DNA of 25,613 bases from Rhodobacteraceae bacterium UBA2776 (GTDB lineage: Bacteria; Pseudomonadota; Alphaproteobacteria; Rhodobacterales; Rhodobacteraceae), in NCBI GenBank assembly GCA_002352425.1, contig DEIK01000076.1, forward strand, positions 905 through 26,517. The letters run 5' to 3'. The translations under genes and the position numbers were made by a program. Shown piece after piece: positions 1 to 7,213 of the stretch (position 1 is its first letter; each line of letters opens with the position of its first letter). A model generated the notes under the pieces. The model saw nothing but the letters and a program-made list of their open reading frames with translations. It did no database searches and had not been told where the DNA came from.

Positions 1-35
1 ACATTCTCCAGATCAACCGCAACACCAGAACTCAT
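1..35 (-). CDS. ABC transporter ATP-binding protein, polyamine/PotA-like (5' end only)
   Basis: Only the first 11 complete codons lie in the window; they read MSSGVAVDLEN and then run off the left edge. An ATG at 35 is preceded by a GGGGAA ribosome-binding site about 6 nt upstream. The N-terminus looks like the first beta-strand of an ABC ATPase (x-VDLENVxK type). The position directly downstream of a PotD/PotF-like binding protein on the same strand is where the ATPase of polyamine-type transporters is commonly found. The assignment is an inference from this short peptide and the context; the Walker motifs are outside the window. Confidence 0.6.
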   Translation of the reverse strand, partial: MSSGVAVDLEN

Positions 36-106
36 GTGATATTCCCCATATGTGTATATAAATCCGCCTCTTATGGGCGTTTCAACTGAGCTGCAACGCT
101 CAAAAT

Positions 107-135
107 TGTCCGGCCGCAGGATCTGCGGCCGGACA
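107..135 (-). terminator. Perfect hairpin between binding-protein gene and ATPase gene
   Basis: This is a 13-bp perfect inverted repeat (arms TGTCCGGCCGCAG and CTGCGGCCGGACA) with a GAT loop, 14 nt after the stop of the binding-protein gene. On the minus strand it is followed by AATTTT, a weak U-tract. Such structures commonly act as leaky terminators or 3'-end stabilisers that keep binding-protein mRNA in excess over the membrane components. The role is inferred; the hairpin is seen directly. Confidence 0.7.
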
Positions 136-149
136 TGATAGTGCTTTAA

Positions 150-1292
150 TTAGGAGCTTTGGAACTTGTTCACATACTCTGTGCGAATGTCCGCATACCA
201 AGGTGCCTCGGCTGGCCAAGCATTTAGATTGGCAAGCGCATCACCTGGATAGGCTTCCGCAAAGTTCTTGGCGTAGTTTTCGCCAGCATGCGTGTCCGCT
301 GTCAGGATTGGCGAATTGTAGCCGTGCTTGTCGATCGCTACGCCTGCGTTCATTGGATCATAAGCAAATTTGATCAGCTCATAGGCTTGGTCGATATTGG
401 CCGCGCCTTTAGGCATTGCCAGACCGTCAACCCACGCCATCGCGCCCTCGGCTGGGGCTTGGTATGTCACCGGATCACCAGCAGTTTTCAGCGCCAGCGG
501 TGGGCCATCCCAAGTTTGACCAACAATAACACCGTCATTCAACAGGCCATTTTTCTGCGTATCGGCATCGTTCCAGATCAACTTCAGATTGGACTTGCGT
601 GCGATACACCAGTCAGTGATTTTCGCCCAAGTCGCGCGCATGTTCTCTTCTGACTCATACGCCGCCCAAACCGAACCTGGGTCCATTTCGCCTGAAGCTT
701 CCATAAACAGACCAGCACAAAGCATACCGGAGTGCGCACGGATCATCGTTTTGCCCGCGTTCTCTTCGGACCAGATTTCGCCATAAGAAGGTACGCCAGA
801 CGCGTCTTTTGGTGTGAACTTGTCCACACGCCACGCCATGCCCTCGGTGCCCCAGATGTGCGGGATCCAAGTGTTACCAGCGCCACCAAAGTCCCATGCG
901 TCAGGGCCAATTTTTGCCATCGCTGGGTTAGCAGCGTCGATGTTAATGCGGCTCATATCGAACGGCTGTAGCAGTTCCAGCGGACCCCACTGAAGGGAGC
1001 GATTGTTGGTTGGGCCGATCAAATCAGCACCACCACCGTTGGAAGCTTTCATCTTGTTGATCAGTTCCTCGTTGGAACCGATACCGACGTAGTTCACTTT
1101 GATGCCTGTTTCGGCCGTGAATTTCGCCAACATGTCTTCGGGCCAGTAGTCAGACCAATCCATCAGGGTCATTTCACCAGATGAGGCCAAAGCCTTGGAC
1201 ACCAGCGCTGGTGTGGCCAGCGCAGCAGCGCCGACAGCCGTGCCTGATTTCAGGAATGAACGGCGGTTAAAACTTGAATTGGATTTCGTCAT
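150..1292 (-). CDS. Periplasmic polyamine/omega-amino-acid ABC transporter binding protein (PotD/PotF-like)
   Basis: This 380-residue extracellular solute-binding protein is of the spermidine/putrescine type (COG0687-like). The N-terminus carries a twin-arginine signal (NRRSFLKSG at about residues 9-17), a hydrophobic stretch and an A-x-A-type cleavage region near residue 36, so export by Tat as a folded protein is likely. The mature part starts MTLMDWSDYWPEDMLAKF, typical of family beta-strand 1, and contains a WGTEG segment like that of PotD proteins. A longer frame opens at 1331, but the ATG at 1292 is chosen because GGGAGGGAG sits just upstream and the Tat motif is then near the start. 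The gene is followed by the transporter ATPase. It lies on the same strand as the MocR-type regulator, 271 nt downstream of it. The substrate is not certain: a polyamine, or an omega-amino acid matching the neighbouring aminotransferase. Confidence 0.85.
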   Translation of the reverse strand: MTKSNSSFNRRSFLKSGTAVGAAALATPALVSKALASSGEMTLMDWSDYWPEDMLAKFTAETGIKVNYVGIGSNEELINKMKASNGGGADLIGPTNNRSLQWGPLELLQPFDMSRINIDAANPAMAKIGPDAWDFGGAGNTWIPHIWGTEGMAWRVDKFTPKDASGVPSYGEIWSEENAGKTMIRAHSGMLCAGLFMEASGEMDPGSVWAAYESEENMRATWAKITDWCIARKSNLKLIWNDADTQKNGLLNDGVIVGQTWDGPPLALKTAGDPVTYQAPAEGAMAWVDGLAMPKGAANIDQAYELIKFAYDPMNAGVAIDKHGYNSPILTADTHAGENYAKNFAEAYPGDALANLNAWPAEAPWYADIRTEYVNKFQSS

Positions 1293-1563
1293 GTAATTCT
1301 CCCTCCCGGAGGATAGTGGGCCCATTCTCATGGCAGCCCTCGGTTAACTCATTTACGCACTTTTTCTTTAGGGACTTTACGTCTCGATTTTATGACAGCG
1401 CTCCGACAAAAAGCGAAAATATCGCGCGCAACAGATGAAGTGTAACAATAATAGCTTCGCCGTATATGTCCAGATTGATTAGGCAATATATCCAATTTGC
1501 CATTTGACCAATTTATTCGCCGCAAGGCACAATCACTATAGGCCGTATTCTGAACGGAATAAC
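1293..1563 (-). promoter_or_regulatory. Intergenic control region of the binding-protein/transporter operon
   Basis: This 271-nt gap lies between the regulator stop and the binding-protein start. It contains the direct-repeat operator candidate at 1465-1499. Possible -10 boxes on the minus strand are TAAAAT at 1392-1387 and TATTAT at 1453-1448; neither has a good -35, as expected for an activator-dependent promoter. No convincing terminator follows the regulator gene, so read-through from it is possible. A short alternative N-terminal extension (ATG at 1331) is rejected as the start. Confidence 0.45.
1465..1499 (-). promoter_or_regulatory. Candidate MocR-regulator operator, copy upstream of transporter
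   Basis: On the minus strand the window reads CAAATTGGATATA (1499-1487) and, 22 bp further, CAATCTGGACATA (1477-1465), identical at 10 of 13 positions. The second unit is an exact 13-bp match to the first unit in the regulator/aminotransferase intergenic region (3035-3047). In both places the repeat points toward the putative target gene. MocR/GabR proteins are known to bind direct repeats. The assignment to this regulator is inference. Confidence 0.55.
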
Positions 1564-3027
1564 TTAGTAATCCTTAATGGCCTGCGATATACGCCGCACC
1601 CCTTCAGGAATTTTTTCCGACGAGATTGACGAATAAGCCAGTCGAAAAAAGTTTCTTGGGGTATCTTCACCTGCAAAATGCGGGTTTCCGGCCTCGATCA
1701 AAACCCCCTGATCGGCCAATCTGTGGCGCAAGACTTCGGTGTCGATGCCTTTGGGCGCCTCAACCCAGAAACTTGAACCACCAAAATTCGAGCTGCCGGC
1801 CACTTTCATTTCAGTGTCGGCCAGCGCCATTGCCGTCACTTGGCGGCGCCTGTGATAGACCGTTCGCATCTTTTTGATCATCGCGTCGTAATGGCCCAAT
1901 CCCAGAAAATACGCGGTTGTCCTCTGCATATACCCAGGCGGGTGACGCAGGCTGGCCAAACGCAGCGCGCGGGCTTGGCGGATGAACGGCTCGGCCCCGA
2001 CCAAATAGCCCAACCGCAGACCTGGAAACAATGATTTGGAAAAACTGCCGACGTAGATGACGCGCCCGTCTTTATCCAATGACTTGAGCGCAGGCGATGG
2101 TGCTTTGATGAAACTCATCTCAAATTCATAATCGTCCTCAACGATCAAGAAATCTTGCGCCTTGGCCAGCCGCAACAACTCGTGCCGCCGTTTCATCGGC
2201 ATGGTCGTCGTCGTTGGGCATTGGTGGCTGGGGGTAACAAACAGCGCATCAAAACCCTTGGGCAACCCGTCAGGTGGCAACCCGTCATGATCAATATCAA
2301 CAGGGTATTGCACACACCCTGTGTGTCGCAAAATCTCCCTGATACCGTGGTACCCCGGGTTTTCGTAGACCGCCGAGCGATCACTGTTAAGCAAAATTTG
2401 CGCGGCCATCCATAGGGCATTCTGCGCACCAACTGTGATCAGAACCTGTTCTGGGCGCGCCAAAACTCCGCGCCGTGGCAAGGTGTGGCGCAGGATAAAG
2501 CTGATCAACTCCGGATCATCTTGTTCGGCGTAATCCGAGGTCAGGCTATCAAATTCTTTCTTGCCAAGTGCTTGCATCGCACACAACCGCCAGCTGGCCT
2601 GGTTGAACAGGTTCGGGTCCGGCTGACCATACATAAATGGGTAAGGGTAACTGCGCCAGTTATAGTCTTTCTTAACTGTTTTTCCGCCAGTGAAATTGCG
2701 TTGGATGGCACGGTCCCAATTCACCGTGTCATTTTCCATCTCGCCATTGATCGCGGGCAGCGGCACCGTCGGCGCGGTCTCGGACACGAAATACCCCGAC
2801 CGATTGGCTGAGGTAATATAATCATCCGCGACCAATTCGTGATAGGCCAGTGTCACCGTAATCCGCGAGATGCCCAAATGATCAGCCAGTTTTCGCGAGG
2901 ACGGCAATTTTTCCCCAACCTGCAATCGCCCCGCCAAAATGGCCGAGGCCACGATCTGCCGGATCTGGCTCTGCAAACTGCCTTGAAAGTTCGGATCGAG
3001 GAAAAAGGTGTCTTCTACTAAGGGCAT
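1564..3027 (-). CDS. MocR/GabR-family transcriptional regulator (GntR HTH fused to PLP aminotransferase-like domain)
   Basis: The protein has 487 residues. Residues about 15-80 form a GntR-type winged helix (IVASAILAGRLQVGEKLPSS...LGISRITVTLAY). After a linker, residues about 125-487 have the type-I aminotransferase fold, with YENPGYHG, VTPSHQCPTTTTMPM and the Schiff-base lysine K331 in GSFSKSLFPGLRLGY. Such proteins use PLP and an amino compound as effector and usually activate a divergent catabolic gene while repressing themselves. Here the divergent gene is an omega-amino-acid aminotransferase, which fits. The ATG at 3027 follows GGAG. HpaR of hypotaurine metabolism, and the regulators of taurine and GABA use, are relatives, so the effector may be a GABA/beta-alanine/(hypo)taurine-like compound or a polyamine product. 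A TTGACA box (3099-3094) with a weak TTCCAT -10 (3075-3070) could be its promoter. Confidence 0.9.
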   Translation of the reverse strand: MPLVEDTFFLDPNFQGSLQSQIRQIVASAILAGRLQVGEKLPSSRKLADHLGISRITVTLAYHELVADDYITSANRSGYFVSETAPTVPLPAINGEMENDTVNWDRAIQRNFTGGKTVKKDYNWRSYPYPFMYGQPDPNLFNQASWRLCAMQALGKKEFDSLTSDYAEQDDPELISFILRHTLPRRGVLARPEQVLITVGAQNALWMAAQILLNSDRSAVYENPGYHGIREILRHTGCVQYPVDIDHDGLPPDGLPKGFDALFVTPSHQCPTTTTMPMKRRHELLRLAKAQDFLIVEDDYEFEMSFIKAPSPALKSLDKDGRVIYVGSFSKSLFPGLRLGYLVGAEPFIRQARALRLASLRHPPGYMQRTTAYFLGLGHYDAMIKKMRTVYHRRRQVTAMALADTEMKVAGSSNFGGSSFWVEAPKGIDTEVLRHRLADQGVLIEAGNPHFAGEDTPRNFFRLAYSSISSEKIPEGVRRISQAIKDY

Positions 3028-3168
3028 GGAGCTCCAATCTGGACATACACTGTAGGCTTATCTGGCCCTATGGAATTCATATCTCCTGCCTAATGTCAAA
3101 CTAGAATTCGGCCGCACAACGCGCCACACCCCAACAATTTGTTACTTAAATATCGAAGGATACCCATC
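3028..3168. promoter_or_regulatory. Divergent promoter region with direct-repeat operator
   Basis: This 141-bp region lies between the regulator (minus) and the aminotransferase (plus). Two related 13-mers on the plus strand, CAATCTGGACATA (3035-3047) and TTATCTGGCCCTA (3058-3070), are 23 bp apart and share the core ATCTGG-C-TA. A TAGAAT box (3102-3107) with a poor -35 could be the activator-dependent promoter of the aminotransferase, which puts the repeats at about -79 to -44. On the minus strand TTGACA (3099-3094) and TTCCAT (3075-3070) are 18 bp apart, with the repeats downstream, consistent with autorepression. Promoter calls are by eye. Confidence 0.55.
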
Positions 3169-4467
3169 ATGCCTTTTGACGTGAAAACAAACTCGCTTGA
3201 ACACTACTGGTTGCCGTTCACTGACAATAAGGGCTTCAAAGAAGGGCCCCGGATCATCACCAAAGCCAGCGGCGTCTACATGACGGACCATAAGGGTGGC
3301 ACGGTGATTGACGGCTCTTCCGGCCTGTTTTGCAGCCCGGCAGGCCACTGCCATCCAAAGATCATCGAGGCCGTGCACAACGTCATGCAAGAGATGACCT
3401 ATGTCGCGCCATTTGGATCGGCCCACCCGCTCTCTTTTGCACTGGCAGAGCAAATTTCGCGCCTACTGCCCGAAACATTCAACCACGTGTTTTTTGTGAA
3501 CTCCGGCTCCGAAGCCATCGACACCGCCTTGAAAATGGTCATGGCCTATCATTCGGCGACCGGCCAAAGCCGCACCCGTTTCGTATCGCGCGAACGCGCC
3601 TACCACGGTGTCAACATCGGCGGCGTGTCATTGGCTGGATTGGTCAACAACCGCAAAACATTTCAGTCTGTAATGCCCAACGTGGCCATGATGCGTCACA
3701 CCTGGAACGCTGATGAGTTGATGGTGCGCGGGCAACCCGCCAACGGCGTTGAGCTGGCAGATGATCTGCAACGCATGTGCGACACCTACGGTAGCGACAC
3801 CATCGCGGCCTGTTTTGTGGAACCTGTTGCGGGCTCGACCGGCATCCTTGCGCCGCCCGTTGGATATCTGGAACGGATCCGCGAAATTTGTGATGCAAAC
3901 GGCATTCTGCTGGTGTTTGACGAAGTGATCACCGGCTTTGGCCGTATCGGCGGTACCTTTGCGGCAGACGCCTTTGGGGTCACACCTGACATCATGACTA
4001 TGGCCAAGGCGTTGACCAATGGCGCAATCCCGATGGGCGCTGTCGCGACCTCGGATCATGTGCATGATGTGATCACCGATAAGGCCGCACCAGGCGCAAT
4101 CGAATTCTTCCACGGCTACACTTATTCAGGCCACCCAGCGGCCTGTGCGGCCGGTCTAGCGGCGCTGTCGATCTATGAAGAAGAGGGGCTCTTTGCGCGT
4201 TCAACCGAGATGTCGCCTTACTTCTTGGACTCTGTTTTCGCGCTTAAGGATCACCCAATGGTCAAAGACATTCGCGGCATTGGCATGGCAGCAGGGGTCG
4301 AGTTGATCGACAAAGGTGGCCAAGCCCAGGTCGATCTGTTCTGGAACGGCATGCATACGAAATTCACCGGCAACACCGGCATTCTGGCACCCATGTTCAC
4401 CTGCGAAAAATCCCACATTGATGAAATGATGGAAAAGCTGGAAAAGACGCTCGATGGGCTGATGTGA
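3169..4467 (+). CDS. Class-III omega-amino-acid:pyruvate aminotransferase (beta-alanine/(hypo)taurine type)
   Basis: This 432-residue PLP enzyme would transfer a terminal amino group to pyruvate, giving alanine and a semialdehyde. It shows the class-III hallmarks: HYWLPFTDN near the N-terminus, FFVNSGSEA (about 108-116) for phosphate binding, YHGVNIGG, EPVAGSTGI, LLVFDEVITGFGR with D251, and K280 in AKALTNGAIPMGAV as the Schiff-base lysine. The closest family known to me is beta-alanine:pyruvate transaminase; taurine- and hypotaurine:pyruvate transaminases are near relatives. It is the only plus-strand gene. The ATG at 3169 has AAGGA 8 nt upstream; an in-frame TTG at 3139 has no such site. 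Its partner regulator and a binding-protein transporter lie divergently, so it probably starts degradation of the compound imported. No aldehyde dehydrogenase is in the window. Confidence 0.88.
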   Translation: MPFDVKTNSLEHYWLPFTDNKGFKEGPRIITKASGVYMTDHKGGTVIDGSSGLFCSPAGHCHPKIIEAVHNVMQEMTYVAPFGSAHPLSFALAEQISRLLPETFNHVFFVNSGSEAIDTALKMVMAYHSATGQSRTRFVSRERAYHGVNIGGVSLAGLVNNRKTFQSVMPNVAMMRHTWNADELMVRGQPANGVELADDLQRMCDTYGSDTIAACFVEPVAGSTGILAPPVGYLERIREICDANGILLVFDEVITGFGRIGGTFAADAFGVTPDIMTMAKALTNGAIPMGAVATSDHVHDVITDKAAPGAIEFFHGYTYSGHPAACAAGLAALSIYEEEGLFARSTEMSPYFLDSVFALKDHPMVKDIRGIGMAAGVELIDKGGQAQVDLFWNGMHTKFTGNTGILAPMFTCEKSHIDEMMEKLEKTLDGLM

Positions 4468-4491
4468 TCCGCCGCTTGTCACGCCCTTACG

Positions 4492-4519
4492 GGCATTCCT
4501 CGCTCCAGCGAAGAATGCC
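4492..4519. repeat. REP-like palindrome downstream of the aminotransferase
   Basis: GGCATTC (4492-4498) pairs with GAATGCC (4513-4519), and inside it TCGCT pairs with AGCGA, leaving one C/A mismatch and a CC loop. A shorter alternative hairpin, GCCC-TTAC-GGGC (4483-4494), overlaps it. There is no U-tract, so this is not a classical terminator. It has the look of a dispersed intergenic palindrome, but no second copy exists in this window. Confidence 0.5.
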
Positions 4520-4549
4520 GCAAGACTTGATGAGCGTCCTATCAAAACC

Positions 4550-4584
4550 AAAAAAGCCCCGCGCGATTTGCACGGGGCTTTTTT
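4550..4584. terminator. Bidirectional rho-independent terminator between convergent genes
   Basis: The arms AAAAAAGCCCCG and CGGGGCTTTTTT (12 bp) flank an 11-nt loop. The run of A on one side and T on the other gives a U-tract in both directions. It lies between the aminotransferase (plus) and bztD (minus) and would serve both. Confidence 0.92.
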
Positions 4585-4602
4585 AAAATCTATGGAGCAA
4601 TT

Positions 4603-5382
4603 TTAGTGGCCCAGAATTTGGCTCAGGAACAACTGTGTGCGTTCCGATTTCGGGTTGTTAAAGAACTCTTCCGGCTCGTTTTGCTCAACAACCTGACCTT
4701 GGTCCATAAAGATCACGCGGTTCGCCACCTGGCGGGCAAAACCCATCTCGTGGGTCACACAAATCATCGTCATGCCTTCTTCGGCAAGCTCGATCATCGT
4801 GTCCAGAACCTCTTTGATCATCTCAGGGTCCAGCGCCGATGTTGGTTCATCAAACAACATAATCCGTGGCTTCATGCACAAGGACCGCGCAATCGCCACA
4901 CGCTGTTGCTGACCGCCAGACAGTTGGCCAGGGTACTTATCGGCCTGCTCGGGGATCTTCACTTTTTCAAGGAAATGCATCGCCGTTTCTTCGGCCTCTT
5001 TACGGGGTGTTTTACGAACCCAGATCGGTGCCAGCGTACAGTTTTCCAAAATGGTCAGATGTGGAAACAGATTGAAGTGCTGGAAACACATGCCAACCTC
5101 GGACCGGATTTTGTCGATATTTTTCAAATCAGAAGACAGCTCGGTGCCATCCACAATGATCTGCCCTTGTTGGTGAACCTCCAGACGGTTCATGCAACGG
5201 ATCAGGGTCGATTTACCCGACCCTGACGGGCCACAAACCACAATACGTTCACCGCGGTTCACGGTCATGTTGATGTCTTTCAAAACGTGAAAGGCACCAT
5301 ACCATTTGTTCATGTTGATAATTTCAATCGCCACTTCGTCCGATACGGACATCTGTTTGCGTGCTGTTGCGGAATCAGACAT
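4603..5382 (-). CDS. bztD: General/acidic amino-acid ABC transporter ATP-binding protein (BztD/AapP)
   Basis: This 259-residue ABC ATPase powers amino-acid import. Walker A is GPSGSGKST (51-59), the Q-loop Q is at 101 (CFQHFNLFPHL), the signature is LSGGQQQR (154-161), Walker B is IMLFDEP (174-180) followed by the D-loop SALD, and the switch histidine is in CVTHEMGF (about 211). The length matches the AapP/BztD families (about 257-263 residues). It is the last gene of the bztABCD operon, 18 nt after bztC, with AAGGAG in front of the ATG. The terminator at 4550-4584 closes the operon. The name bzt is preferred because the context is Rhodobacterales; aapP is the rhizobial equivalent. Confidence 0.93.
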   Translation of the reverse strand: MSDSATARKQMSVSDEVAIEIINMNKWYGAFHVLKDINMTVNRGERIVVCGPSGSGKSTLIRCMNRLEVHQQGQIIVDGTELSSDLKNIDKIRSEVGMCFQHFNLFPHLTILENCTLAPIWVRKTPRKEAEETAMHFLEKVKIPEQADKYPGQLSGGQQQRVAIARSLCMKPRIMLFDEPTSALDPEMIKEVLDTMIELAEEGMTMICVTHEMGFARQVANRVIFMDQGQVVEQNEPEEFFNNPKSERTQLFLSQILGH

Positions 5383-5400
5383 TTACGTCACTCCTTTAAG

Positions 5401-7212
5401 TTAATGACCAGTCTGAAGCTTACGCTCCAGATACATGGAATAGCGGGACATGGAGAAGCAGAAGATGAAGAACACAAAGGCGATAAAGCCATAGAGTTCC
5501 CAAATAACGCCATTCCAATCAGAGGTGGCTTGGATGGTTTTTGCCCACCCCAAGATATCGAGCAAAGCGATGATCGACACCAGCGTGGTATCCTTGAACA
5601 ACCCGATAAAGGTTGAAACGATACCTGGGATCGAAATCTTCAACGCTTGCGGCATGATGATCAAGCGCTGTGCCTGCCAATAATCAAGGCCCAGCGCATC
5701 GGCTGCTTCGTATTGCCCTTTTGGCAAGGCAGCCAGACCCCCACGGATCACCTCGGCCATATAAGCAGCGGCGAAGATGGTGATCATGATCATGACGCGC
5801 AAGATGATGTCGAACTCGGTGCCCTTGGGCAGGAAGTAGTTCAACAAAACGGATGCCACAAACAACAAGGTGATCAGCGGCACACCGCGAATGAATTCAA
5901 TGAACCCAACGCAAAGTGCTTTAACAATCACAAGGTCCGACAAACGGCCCAGCGCCAAAACGATACCCAATGGGAACGACAAGCCAATGCCGGTGATCCC
6001 AAGAAGAACCGCCAACATAAGGCCACCAAAGTCTCGGCTTTTAACAGGCTTCAGACCAACCAACCCAACGTCTTGATAGAGTGTTTCGATCCGATCTTGC
6101 AGTGATCCACTCTCGCCCTCGACTTTCAAGGCGGCTTCCAGCTGGTCTTTATCTTCAGCTGAAGTGCCCAGATTTGCTTCCTTGACATCAGTCAATTTGG
6201 CCACGCTCGCAGGCAAAGCCGCTCTGGCAGCAATTGCCGCATCCGCCAATTGTTGCGAGCGGGTTTCGTCTTTGGGTAGCGATTTGATCGCGGTCAACCT
6301 AGCTCTCATCACATTAAGCATGTCTTGCTCTTTGCTTAGATCGGAAGACGCAGATCCAAGTGTCAGATAAAGCGGTGTTTTAGTCCGGATCAAATCAGCC
6401 ACAGGTTTTTCTGCAGAAACGGCTGCATCAATTTCCTCCTGAATTGCGATCACTTGGCCCTCAAGCGGATCAACAATCGCTTGATGGCGTCCGACTTCTG
6501 CTTCTTGCAAAGGTATGGACGTTTCAAGCCGTTCAATTTCACCAGACATGCGGCTGGCACCAATCATGTGACTAATACCTTGGCTAACTGCACTGGAAAA
6601 CAGCAACCACCATAGCAACGCCGAGACCGTCCCAAGGATGATACCAACCAGTGAACCGGCGATCTTTGATGCAAATTTATGAACGAAATACCCAATCACG
6701 AAGCCCATGAAGGCCATCAAGGGTGTCCATATTGCGCCGCCCCACAACAACCAAGGTGCCACAAACGGGAATGCTACCGAGATCAGCAACATTTTCTTTG
6801 GCAAGCCATTGAACAATACGGGCGCAATCGCAACAAACAGCAAGATCAGCGCCAAATTTGGCCGCCAATACTGATCGCTCGGGTAAAACCCATACATCAA
6901 CTGCCAGAACCGTTCGTGGATCACAGCCCAACAGGCGCGTCCGGCCGTATGACCATCGCCAATCGCTTCGGCAATAACAATTCTACATTCAGTTAAGCTT
7001 GTTGCGTTCCAGACCCCGCCGAAGACCCACGGCAAAATATAGGCCAGCGTACTGTAGATGGCATACATTGCCAGTAGGCTTAGGACAACATTTAGCCAAC
7101 TAGAAAACAGATTGGCGCGGATCCAGCCGATGATACCCACATTCGTCGACGGCGGTGCTTTTTCCGTCAACATCTCTGTGCGCACATAGCTTTGGTCACT
7201 TGTTATAGACAT
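5401..7212 (-). CDS. bztC: General/acidic amino-acid ABC transporter permease (BztC/AapM) with long inserted helical region
   Basis: This 603-residue inner-membrane permease has hydrophobic segments at about 38-65, 118-135, 140-175 and 185-208. The C-terminal BPD_transp_1 domain (about 396-595) has the EAA loop EAADALGLDYWQAQRLIIMPQA (about 502-523). Between them, residues about 215-395 form a charged, mostly helical, Ala/Glu/Leu-rich stretch (for example GEIERLETSIPLQEAEV and IQEEIDAAVSAEKPV) that looks like a coiled coil. As I recall them, the family members are about 384 (AapM) to 434 (BztC of Rhodobacter capsulatus) residues, so this protein is about 170 longer. The normal motif GLKPVKSRDFGGLMLAVLL follows the insertion, and the frame is open throughout. 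AAGGAG precedes the ATG at 7212, and the gap to bztB is 1 bp, implying translational coupling. Confidence 0.9.
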   Translation of the reverse strand: MSITSDQSYVRTEMLTEKAPPSTNVGIIGWIRANLFSSWLNVVLSLLAMYAIYSTLAYILPWVFGGVWNATSLTECRIVIAEAIGDGHTAGRACWAVIHERFWQLMYGFYPSDQYWRPNLALILLFVAIAPVLFNGLPKKMLLISVAFPFVAPWLLWGGAIWTPLMAFMGFVIGYFVHKFASKIAGSLVGIILGTVSALLWWLLFSSAVSQGISHMIGASRMSGEIERLETSIPLQEAEVGRHQAIVDPLEGQVIAIQEEIDAAVSAEKPVADLIRTKTPLYLTLGSASSDLSKEQDMLNVMRARLTAIKSLPKDETRSQQLADAAIAARAALPASVAKLTDVKEANLGTSAEDKDQLEAALKVEGESGSLQDRIETLYQDVGLVGLKPVKSRDFGGLMLAVLLGITGIGLSFPLGIVLALGRLSDLVIVKALCVGFIEFIRGVPLITLLFVASVLLNYFLPKGTEFDIILRVMIMITIFAAAYMAEVIRGGLAALPKGQYEAADALGLDYWQAQRLIIMPQALKISIPGIVSTFIGLFKDTTLVSIIALLDILGWAKTIQATSDWNGVIWELYGFIAFVFFIFCFSMSRYSMYLERKLQTGH

Positions 7213-7213
7213 A

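Noticed and set aside
64..79. Small CGCC/GGCG hairpins near 64-79 and 9724-9740 as a common regulatory element
   Set aside because: The stems are 4-5 bp and such GC palindromes are frequent; two copies are not enough to claim a shared element.
1293..1331. Upstream in-frame ATG (1331) of the binding-protein gene
   Set aside because: It has no ribosome-binding site and would move the Tat motif away from the N-terminus; the ATG at 1292 with GGGAGGGAG is better.
4606..5226. 206-codon open frame on the plus strand inside bztD
   Set aside because: It is fully antisense to a well-recognised ABC ATPase; the peptide is rich in His, Gln and Arg without any family motif, as expected of a reverse-frame shadow.
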